Shown in pieces: positions 47,113 to 53,455 of a stretch of 53,455 nucleotides of DNA. Within the stretch, counting starts at the first letter, position 1. The number at the start of each line of letters is the position of its first letter. The stretch comes from an uncultured Oscillospiraceae bacterium (GTDB lineage Bacteria > Bacillota > Clostridia > Oscillospirales > Oscillospiraceae). Made by a program: the position numbers and the translations under genes. A model generated the notes under the pieces. The model did not search any database and was not told the DNA's origin. It saw only the letters and a program-made list of their open reading frames with translations. The stretch covers positions 1 through 53,455 of the forward strand of contig CANRLZ010000009.1 of the NCBI GenBank assembly GCA_947631595.1, written 5' to 3'.

Positions 47113-49596
47113 ATGGCGGAGCGGCTGTGCGCGAAGCTGGCCCTGTCCGCGGCCAACTTCGCCATCGACAAGCCCTATGACTACCTGATCCCCCCGGAGC
47201 TGGCCGGGCGGCTGACGCCCGGAATGCGGGTGCTGGCGCCCTTCGGCCGGGGGAACCGGGCGGTGGAGGGGCTGGTGCTGGCCCTGGCCTCTGTGGAGGA
47301 GGCGGGGCGGCGCCTGAAATCCATCCTCACCCCTCTGGACGACACGCCGGTACTTTCCCCGGCGGAGCTGAAGCTCTGCCTGTGGATGTCCCGGCGCTAT
47401 TTTTGTACCGTCTACCAGTGCGCCAAAGCCATGCTCCCCACCGGGCTGTGGTTCTCCATCCAGGATCTGTGCCGCCTGAAGGACGGCGTGGATCGGGAGG
47501 CGGCCTATCAGGCCGCCGGGGAGGATCCGGACGCCAGGCGGCTGGTGGAGTGCCTGCTCCACCGGGACAGGGGGATGGAGATGGGGGAGGTGCGCCTCGC
47601 CTTCGGCGCCGCCGACCCCCGCAAGGCGGTGGATGTGCTGCGGGCAAACGGCGCGGTGGAGATCGTCCACAGCGCCCGCCGGGGCGTGGGGGATAAGACG
47701 GAGGAGCTTGTCTCCCTGGCCATCCCCCCGGAGGAAGCCCTGGCCAAGGCCGCCCTGCGGCGGCGGAGCGCGCCGCTTCAGTACAACGTTGTGGAACTTC
47801 TCTGCGCGGTGGGGCAGGGGGGGATGAAGGATGTGTGCTACCTCTCCGGGGCGGCGCCGGCCACCGTCCGCGCCCTGGCCAAGCGGGGCGTTGTCACCCT
47901 GGAGCGCAAGGAGGTCCTTCGCCGTCCCCAGAGCGTCCCCACCGTGCCCGGAGAGCCATTTACCCTCAACGGCGACCAGACCCGCGCCTTTGAGGCGCTG
48001 GAGGAGATGACCCGCAGGGAAAAGCCCGGCGTGGCGCTGCTGTACGGCGTCACCGGCTCGGGCAAGACCCAGGTGTACATCCGCCTCATCCAGTCGGTGC
48101 TGGAGCGGGGGAAAAACGCCCTGGTGCTGGTGCCGGAGATCGCCCTGACCCCCCAGCTCATGCGCATCTTCACCGGCTACTTCGGCGCGGACGTGGCGCT
48201 GCTCCACAGCTCCCTCACCGAGGGGCAGCGCTACGACGAGTGGAAGCGGTGCCGCTCCGGCAAGGCTCGGGTGGCCCTGGGGGCGCGCAGCGCCGTGTTC
48301 GCCCCAGTGGAGAACCTGGGGCTGGTGGTGCTGGACGAGGAGCAGGAGGGGTCGTATAAGTCGGAAAACGTGCCCCGTTACCATGCACGGGAGGTGGCGC
48401 AGTACCGCTGCGCGGCGGCGGGGGCGCTGCTGGTGCTGGGTTCGGCCACCCCGTCGGTGGAGAGTATGCACCTGGCCCAGGAGGGGCGCTACCGCCTGCT
48501 CACCCTCCCTGGGCGCTACAACCAGAAGGCCCTGCCCAAGGTCATCGTCAGCGACATGAAAAAGGAGCTGTGCCGGGGCAACGACACCGACATCGGCCTG
48601 GAGCTGGAGGAGGAGTTGCGGGAGAACATCCGCCGGGGGGAGCAGAGCATTTTGCTCCTCAACCGCCGGGGCGCCCGGCAGCGGGTGGTGTGCCAGCGGT
48701 GCGGGGAGGCGCCCCAGTGCCCCCGGTGTTCGGTCTACCTCACCTACCACTCCGCCAACGGCCGGCTCATGTGCCACCACTGCGGCCACTCCCAACCCCT
48801 GCCCCGGCGGTGCCCCACCTGCGGCGGGGAGCTGGCCTTTGTGGGTTCCGGGACCCAGCGGCTCCAGGAGACGCTGGAGCGGATGTTCCCCGGCCAGGAG
48901 ATCTTGCGCATGGACGCGGACGTCGTTACCCCCAGCCGGAGCCACCAGTCCATCCTGGACCGTTTCGCCAAGGGGAAGGCCCCCGTCCTCTTGGGTACCC
49001 AGATGGTGGCCAAGGGGCTGGACTTTGAGAACGTCACCCTGGTGGGGGTGATCGCCGCGGACAGCGGCCTCTACATCCCCGACTTTCGCGCCGGGGAGCG
49101 CACCTTCTCCCTCATCACCCAGGTGGTGGGCCGGGCCGGCCGGGGCAACAAGGCCGGCCGGGCGGTGATCCAGACCTACACCCCGGACAACGACGTCATC
49201 GCCGCCGCCGCCCGGCAGGACTACGACAGCTTCTACGCCGCCGAGATCGCCCTGCGCCGGGCCGCCGACCTGCCCCCGTTCCGGGAGATCTTTCTCGTCA
49301 CCGCCTCCAGCCGCCGGGAGGAGGCCGCCCTTCGGGCCTGCCGCCGCCTGGCCGACAGCCTGAATGCCGCCCTCCGCGAGCCGGACTACCGCCCCTGCGC
49401 CGCCGCCCTGCTGGGGCCGGCCCAGGCGGGGATCTACAAGCTCAACGACCGCTACCGCTACCAGCTCACCCTCTCCTGCGCCGCCGGCCAGGCCGGGCCG
49501 GTGCGCGCGCTCCTGGCCCACCTGCTGCGCCAGGCCCAGCAGGACCGGGACAACCGGGACGTGACCCTCTACGCCGACCACGACCCCATGGACTGA
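47113..49596 (+). CDS. priA: Primosomal replication restart helicase PriA
   Basis: 827 residues. Restarts stalled forks. An N-terminal 3'-DNA-binding domain (AIDKPYDYLIP) is followed by the helicase core with GVTGSGKT (near 313), DEEQ (near 408) and C-terminal VVGRAGRGNKAGR. Eight cysteines (about 525-575) bind two zincs in the CxxC pairs CQRCGEAPQCPRC, CHHCG and CPTCG. No obvious ribosome site; the start is 12 nt after rpoZ, so translation may be coupled. def/fmt do not follow. Confidence 0.95.
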   Translation: MAERLCAKLALSAANFAIDKPYDYLIPPELAGRLTPGMRVLAPFGRGNRAVEGLVLALASVEEAGRRLKSILTPLDDTPVLSPAELKLCLWMSRRYFCTVYQCAKAMLPTGLWFSIQDLCRLKDGVDREAAYQAAGEDPDARRLVECLLHRDRGMEMGEVRLAFGAADPRKAVDVLRANGAVEIVHSARRGVGDKTEELVSLAIPPEEALAKAALRRRSAPLQYNVVELLCAVGQGGMKDVCYLSGAAPATVRALAKRGVVTLERKEVLRRPQSVPTVPGEPFTLNGDQTRAFEALEEMTRREKPGVALLYGVTGSGKTQVYIRLIQSVLERGKNALVLVPEIALTPQLMRIFTGYFGADVALLHSSLTEGQRYDEWKRCRSGKARVALGARSAVFAPVENLGLVVLDEEQEGSYKSENVPRYHAREVAQYRCAAAGALLVLGSATPSVESMHLAQEGRYRLLTLPGRYNQKALPKVIVSDMKKELCRGNDTDIGLELEEELRENIRRGEQSILLLNRRGARQRVVCQRCGEAPQCPRCSVYLTYHSANGRLMCHHCGHSQPLPRRCPTCGGELAFVGSGTQRLQETLERMFPGQEILRMDADVVTPSRSHQSILDRFAKGKAPVLLGTQMVAKGLDFENVTLVGVIAADSGLYIPDFRAGERTFSLITQVVGRAGRGNKAGRAVIQTYTPDNDVIAAAARQDYDSFYAAEIALRRAADLPPFREIFLVTASSRREEAALRACRRLADSLNAALREPDYRPCAAALLGPAQAGIYKLNDRYRYQLTLSCAAGQAGPVRALLAHLLRQAQQDRDNRDVTLYADHDPMD

Positions 49597-49625
49597 CGGG
49601 GAGAGGCTGGGCCGCCGCACAGACA

Positions 49626-49659
49626 AAGGGCCGACCATCCGTTGGGATGGTCGGCCCTT
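49626..49659. terminator. Left copy of a duplicated terminator hairpin (repeat copy 2)
   Basis: A 15-bp perfect stem (49626-49640 with 49645-49659, GTTG loop) 30 nt after priA. Identical over all 34 nt to 49866-49899, and unrelated to the terminator at repeat copy 1. Confidence 0.92.
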
Positions 49660-49865
49660 GAGACTGTCAAAGAAGCGGCAGGGCCGCTTCTTTGACATTT
49701 TTACGGCCCGCTGCAGCGCACTCCCCGGCCGCCGCGAGGGCGGCCGGCTCGCACGTTTGCGGGCCGAGATGTATTTTTTCCGACGTACACGCCGCCGGAA
49801 AAAATTTCTTATGAGTCTTTCGCGCCCTGCGGCGCGAAACTCTGCGAGGCTTTTTTGACAAGCTG
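49660..49865. mobile_element. Terminator-associated MITE-like repeat element, copy 2 (206 bp)
   Basis: Same sequence as 33320-33526 apart from one T fewer in the T-run after the first hairpin. Same orientation relative to the window, same terminal inverted repeats and four hairpins. It lies between convergent priA and mglC. The flanking 34-nt hairpins are exact copies of each other, as expected for a recent insertion that duplicated its target. Short open frames across it code nothing recognisable and are similar in both copies only because the DNA is. Confidence 0.82.
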
Positions 49866-49899
49866 AAGGGCCGACCATCCGTTGGGATGGTCGGCCCTT
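49866..49899. terminator. Right copy of the duplicated terminator hairpin (repeat copy 2)
   Basis: Exact copy of 49626-49659. On the minus strand it follows the mglC stop by 23 nt and would terminate that operon. Confidence 0.92.
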
Positions 49900-49921
49900 G
49901 TTCGCGCGTTTGGAAGGTGGC

Positions 49922-51577
49922 TTACTTCTTCTGGACGTACTTCAGGCAGTCCAGCATGACGGCCACGAGGATGATGATGCCGGAGAAGACGAACTGGAGG
50001 TTGGCGTCGATGCCCAGAATGGTCAGGGAGTAGGTCAGGGCGGTGAAGATGAACACGCCGGTGACCACGCCGGAGATCTTGCCGATGCCGCCGGTGAAGG
50101 ACACGCCGCCCACCACGCAGGCCGCGATGGCGTCCATCTCCCAGCCCTGGCCGTAGGAGGCGGAGCCGGAGCCGGACATGCGGATGCACTCCAGCCAGGA
50201 GCCGAAGCCGTAGAGGATGCCGGCCAGGATGAAGGCGCCCACCGTCACGGCGAACACGGAGATGCCGGACACGGACGCGGCCTCCGGGTTGCCGCCCACG
50301 GCGTAGAGGTTCTTGCCGAAGGTGGTCTTGTTCCAGATGAACCAGACGATGATCACCGCCGCCACGGCCCAGAGGATGATGCTGGGGAAGGTGCCGCCCA
50401 GCTTGGGGATGACCATGTTCTGGATGTTGGACTCGATGGCGCCGAAGCTCACGCCCTTGGTGGCGTAGGTGACCAGGCCGAAGATGACCAGCATATTGGC
50501 CATGGTGGAGATGAACGGGTGCATCTTGAACTTGGCGGTGAAGAAGCCGGCGATGGTGGTGAAGATGGTGCACAGCACGATACAGACCACCAGGGCCAGG
50601 ATCATCCGGGCCACCACGGGCAGGCCGGAGAAGTCAAAGATGTGCCCGAACACGCCGCCGGTGTTGATGCCCTTGTGCATGACGATGGTGGCGGCGGTCA
50701 TGCCCATGCCCACCATACGGCCGATGGACAGGTCGGTGCCGGCCAGCATGATCAGCCCTGCCACGCCGAGGGCCAGGAACATCCGGGGGGAGGCCTGCTG
50801 GAGGATGTTCAGCACGTTCTGCACCGTGAGCAGCTGCATCCCGTTTTTCACGATGGGGGTGAGGATGCACAGGGCGATGAAGATCACGGCGATGGCGATG
50901 TACAGACCGTTGCGCAGCAGGAAGTTGCGGAGGTTGAAGCTGTATTTGTAGTTCTCCCACCGCTGGGACATGGACTCCGCCGGGGTGAACTTGGACATAC
51001 GCAGCAGGTCGATGAGGTGGAACTTGTGGGTCACCGCGGCGTGGCGGCGATCCTTGGCGTCCTGGATGTCCTTGGCCAGCTGCATCTTCGCGTCGAACCG
51101 GCGATTTTTGTAGACGTAGTTCTCGTCCTTGATCTCCTGGTGGTCGCTGAGCTTGGACACCGTCTCCTGGTGTTCCTGGGCCAGCTTGGCCAGGGCGGCC
51201 TGGTACTTCTCCTTGGCCAGGGCGATCTCCTCGGCGCTGCTGGCCTTTACCGCCTGGTAGTAGGCGCTGTAATTGGCCTTGATGGCGCTCTCGCCCTGGG
51301 CGATGAGCTGGGCGATCTCGCCCTTGTTCTTGGCCTCCACCGCCTTGGCCTGTTCCAGCTCCTTTTTCAGCTGGGCGCGGCGAGTTTCCTTCTCCTGGGC
51401 GGTGTAGATGCGGTCGCGCTTGAGGTTGTCCAGGGCGTCCTGGATCTCGATGACCCGGTCGGTGCCGTCCTTGCGCAGGGCGTCGATCTTGGCCTGGACG
51501 GCGCCCACAGCGTCGTCGATGGGCTTGCGCAGCGCGGCTTCCTGCTCCGCGGAGAGGATCTTGTTTTTATCCGCCAT
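49922..51577 (-). CDS. mglC: Galactose/methylgalactoside-type ABC permease with long coiled-coil N-terminus
   Basis: 551 residues, against about 330-350 for typical MglC. Residues from about 225 onward are a normal PF02653 sugar permease with eight to ten helices and the EAASVSGI and GGVSFTGGIGKISGV motifs. Residues 1-220 are charged and heptad-rich (Lys/Glu/Ala/Gln), a predicted cytoplasmic coiled coil with no signal. It lies 14 nt after mglA, same strand. Confidence 0.9.
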   Translation of the reverse strand: MADKNKILSAEQEAALRKPIDDAVGAVQAKIDALRKDGTDRVIEIQDALDNLKRDRIYTAQEKETRRAQLKKELEQAKAVEAKNKGEIAQLIAQGESAIKANYSAYYQAVKASSAEEIALAKEKYQAALAKLAQEHQETVSKLSDHQEIKDENYVYKNRRFDAKMQLAKDIQDAKDRRHAAVTHKFHLIDLLRMSKFTPAESMSQRWENYKYSFNLRNFLLRNGLYIAIAVIFIALCILTPIVKNGMQLLTVQNVLNILQQASPRMFLALGVAGLIMLAGTDLSIGRMVGMGMTAATIVMHKGINTGGVFGHIFDFSGLPVVARMILALVVCIVLCTIFTTIAGFFTAKFKMHPFISTMANMLVIFGLVTYATKGVSFGAIESNIQNMVIPKLGGTFPSIILWAVAAVIIVWFIWNKTTFGKNLYAVGGNPEAASVSGISVFAVTVGAFILAGILYGFGSWLECIRMSGSGSASYGQGWEMDAIAACVVGGVSFTGGIGKISGVVTGVFIFTALTYSLTILGIDANLQFVFSGIIILVAVMLDCLKYVQKK

Positions 51578-51591
51578 TGTGCTTCTCCCCC

Positions 51592-53100
51592 TTACAGATA
51601 TTTCGCGCTGAGACGCAGGAGTTCCTCCTGATCCGTCTCGGCAGTATTTACGATCCCGGACAGGTAACCGTTGGACATGACGCCGATGCGGTTGGTGATA
51701 CCCAGGATCTCCGGCATTTCAGAGGAGACCACAATGATGGTCTTGCCCTGCTTGGCCATGTTGATGATGAGTTCGTAGATCTCGTACTTGGCGCCCACGT
51801 CGATGCCGCGGGTGGGTTCGTCCATCATGAAGATCTGGGGGCTGCGCTCCAGCCACTTGCCGAAGATGACCTTCTGCTGGTTGCCGCCGGAGAGGCTTGT
51901 GATCATGTCGTCCGGACCCATGCATTTGGTGCGCATGACCTTGATCTCCTTGCTGGTGGCCTTCACCATCTTCGCGTCGGACAGGGCGATGCCGGACTTG
52001 TACTGCTCCAGGTTGGCGATGGTGGTGTTGAAGGTCAGGTCGCACTTGAGGAACAGGCCGTTGGCCTTGCGCTCCTCGGTGATCATGGCGAAGCCGTGCT
52101 CGATGGCCTCCCGGGCGCTGGAGAAGTTCATCAGGCGGTCTTTGAAGTAGACCCGTCCGGCGGCGCGGGTGCGCACGCCGAAGATGGTCTCCAGCAGCTC
52201 CGTTCGCCCGGCGCCCACCAGGCCGTAGAGGCCGAAGATCTCGCCCTCCCGGACCTCGAAGGAGATGTCCTGGAGGTAGGGGGCGTACTTGGTGGACAGG
52301 TGCTGCACCGAGAGGATGGGTTCGCCGGGGGTGTTGTCCACCGGCGGGAAGCGGCTCTCCAGGGACCGGCCCACCATGGCGGCGATGAGCTCGTTCATGT
52401 CGGTGTCCCCGGTGGCCTTGGTCATCACCAGGTTGCCGTCCCGCAGGACGGAGATCTCGTCGCAGATCTCAAAGACCTCGTCCATCTTGTGGGAGATGTA
52501 GATGAGGGAGATGCCCTGGTCGCGCAGCATCCGCATCATCTGAAAGAGTTTGTCCACCTCTTGCACGGTGAGGGAGGAAGTCGGCTCGTCCAGAACGATC
52601 ACCTGGGCGTTGTAGCTCATGGCCTTGGCGATCTCGCACATCTGCCGCTGGGAGACGGACATCTTCCGCATGGGCTGGTTCAGATCCACCGTCATGCCCA
52701 GCCGGCGGAAAAGCTCCGCCGCCTTTTTCTTCATGCTCCCCTCGTCCACCACGCCCAGCGTGCCGGTGGGGTAACGCCCCAGGAAGAGGTTGTCGGTCAC
52801 GCTCCGCTCCAGGCACTGGTTCAGCTCCTGGTGGACCATGGCGATGCCGTTTTCCAGGGCGTCCTTGGGGCCGGAAAAGCTGATCTCCTTGCCGTTGAGG
52901 AAGATCTTCCCCTCGTCCTTCTGATAGGTGCCGAACAGGCACTTCATCATAGTGGACTTGCCGGCTCCGTTTTCGCCCATCAGGCCCATGACCGTCCCGC
53001 GCTTCACGTCCAGGTTGATGTGGTCCAGCACGCGGTTGCGGCCAAATGATTTGCTCATCCCTCGGATGGACAGGACAATATCGTCTTTTTCTTGCGCCAT
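51592..53100 (-). CDS. mglA: Galactose/methylgalactoside-type ABC ATPase (two ATP-binding cassettes)
   Basis: 502 residues. Two cassettes, as in MglA/RbsA. The first has Walker A GENGAGKST (near 39) and signature VSQRQM with LDEPTSSL. The second has a degenerate Walker A (GLVGAGRTE) and an intact LSGGNQQK signature with DEPTRGID. This asymmetry is normal for the family. ATG at 53100 with GGGGAG 8 nt upstream. Works with mglC and the upstream binding protein. Confidence 0.94.
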   Translation of the reverse strand: MAQEKDDIVLSIRGMSKSFGRNRVLDHINLDVKRGTVMGLMGENGAGKSTMMKCLFGTYQKDEGKIFLNGKEISFSGPKDALENGIAMVHQELNQCLERSVTDNLFLGRYPTGTLGVVDEGSMKKKAAELFRRLGMTVDLNQPMRKMSVSQRQMCEIAKAMSYNAQVIVLDEPTSSLTVQEVDKLFQMMRMLRDQGISLIYISHKMDEVFEICDEISVLRDGNLVMTKATGDTDMNELIAAMVGRSLESRFPPVDNTPGEPILSVQHLSTKYAPYLQDISFEVREGEIFGLYGLVGAGRTELLETIFGVRTRAAGRVYFKDRLMNFSSAREAIEHGFAMITEERKANGLFLKCDLTFNTTIANLEQYKSGIALSDAKMVKATSKEIKVMRTKCMGPDDMITSLSGGNQQKVIFGKWLERSPQIFMMDEPTRGIDVGAKYEIYELIINMAKQGKTIIVVSSEMPEILGITNRIGVMSNGYLSGIVNTAETDQEELLRLSAKYL

Positions 53101-53159
53101 ACTCCTCACTCCCCGCTTGGTTTGACTTGGGTGACCTTGGAAAGGCCCTTTTTACTGTA

Positions 53160-53217
53160 TCAGGGAGAGGCCCTTCCCGACCGGGGTCTCCCCCGGCCGG
53201 AAAGGTTCTCTCCCTGA
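53160..53217 (-). other. Long hairpin in the mglB-mglA gap
   Basis: The arms TCAGGGAGA (53160-53168) and TCTCCCTGA (53209-53217) pair exactly. Between them a CCGGGG/CCCCGG inner stem extends the fold. No U-run follows on the minus strand. It probably protects the binding-protein mRNA, as is usual in sugar ABC operons. Confidence 0.7.
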
Positions 53218-53271
53218 ATGGGTCGCGCTTGATCGGACTTTGGTTTGCTGGGTCTCAGACTTGCTCGCTGA

Positions 53272-53455
53272 TCACTGGTTCAGCAGGCTGGTGTAGGAGG
53301 CCGCGTTGTCGGTCTTGACCATGTTGATGGCGAAGGCGTCATACTGGCTGGGGTTGCCCAGACGGTTGGTGATGTTCGCCTCGGTCTGGCCGTCGCCGCC
53401 GATGTACTCCACGTTCAGGTTGAGCAGATCGTCGTAGTTCTGCAGCAGGGGCTGA
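53272..53455 (-). CDS. mglB: C-terminal fragment of a periplasmic-type sugar-binding protein
   Basis: The last 60 codons of a gene that enters from the right edge. The fragment reads ...VEYIGGDGQTEANITNRLG... and ends SLLNQ. The order binding protein, two-cassette ATPase, permease is that of mgl operons, so MglB is the likely identity. The fragment alone does not prove the ligand; glucose/galactose is inferred from context. Confidence 0.65.
   Translation of the reverse strand, partial: QPLLQNYDDLLNLNVEYIGGDGQTEANITNRLGNPSQYDAFAINMVKTDNAASYTSLLNQ

Noticed and set aside
46885..49878. Minus-strand open frame of 997 codons covering priA and the repeat
   Set aside because: Runs antisense through PriA with all its motifs; low-complexity translation.
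53160..53217. Terminator between mglB and mglA
   Set aside because: No U-run on the minus strand; an intercistronic stabilising hairpin is more likely.

Overview
The window is GC-rich (about 65% by eye) chromosomal DNA of an anaerobic, peptidoglycan-building Firmicute. The gene content points to a high-GC Clostridium-like gut bacterium, most likely Oscillospiraceae (Flavonifractor / Pseudoflavonifractor / Lawsonibacter-like). The evidence is a class I heat-shock operon with a perfect CIRCE element, RNase J, RemA, YicC, CdaA/CdaR, sortase B, two-domain Der, DUF512 radical SAM and DUF5685 genes, and strong AGGAGG-type ribosome sites. The genus is inferred, not shown. I see no prophage, CRISPR array, rRNA operon or resistance genes.

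Layout. (1) 1-9556, minus strand: hrcA-grpE-dnaK-dnaJ closed by a terminator, then a PMT-type glycosyltransferase, a PHP phosphatase, RpiB and a secreted protein, closed by a terminator. (2) 9.6-19.4 kb: divergent rnj with a folded leader; mnmE; an SBP/permease/ATPase transporter; tRNA-Arg(CCG); a small lipoprotein; convergent mutY and a PflA-like radical SAM gene. (3) 19.6-32.4 kb: a division and cell-wall (dcw) cluster mraZ-rsmH-ftsL-pbp-murE-mraY-ftsW-murG-murA-divIB-ftsZ, without murF, murD, murC or ftsA. (4) 32.5-40.9 kb: sortase B; a repeat element; a membrane diguanylate cyclase; DUF554; YceD-rpmF; DUF512 radical SAM; der; plsY. (5) 41-49.6 kb: cdaA-cdaR; a cysteine-rich trio (RseC-like, DUF5685, J-domain protein); yicC-remA-gmk-rpoZ-priA. 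(6) A second copy of the repeat element, then an mgl-type sugar ABC operon on the minus strand, cut by the window end.

The most unusual signal is a pair of almost identical 206/207-bp non-coding elements at 33320-33526 and 49660-49865. Each has imperfect terminal inverted repeats and four internal hairpins. Each lies between two copies of the local bidirectional terminator hairpin, and that hairpin differs completely between the two loci. The simplest reading is a small mobile element (MITE-like) that inserts at terminators between convergent genes and duplicates the whole ~34-bp terminator as its target site. A second candidate is the run of three adjacent cysteine-rich genes between cdaR and yicC.

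How the genes work together: most of the window is core cell biology. It covers protein folding under HrcA control, RNA decay, tRNA modification, peptidoglycan precursor synthesis and septation, c-di-AMP and probably c-di-GMP signalling, phospholipid synthesis, ribosome assembly and replication restart, plus two or three uptake systems.
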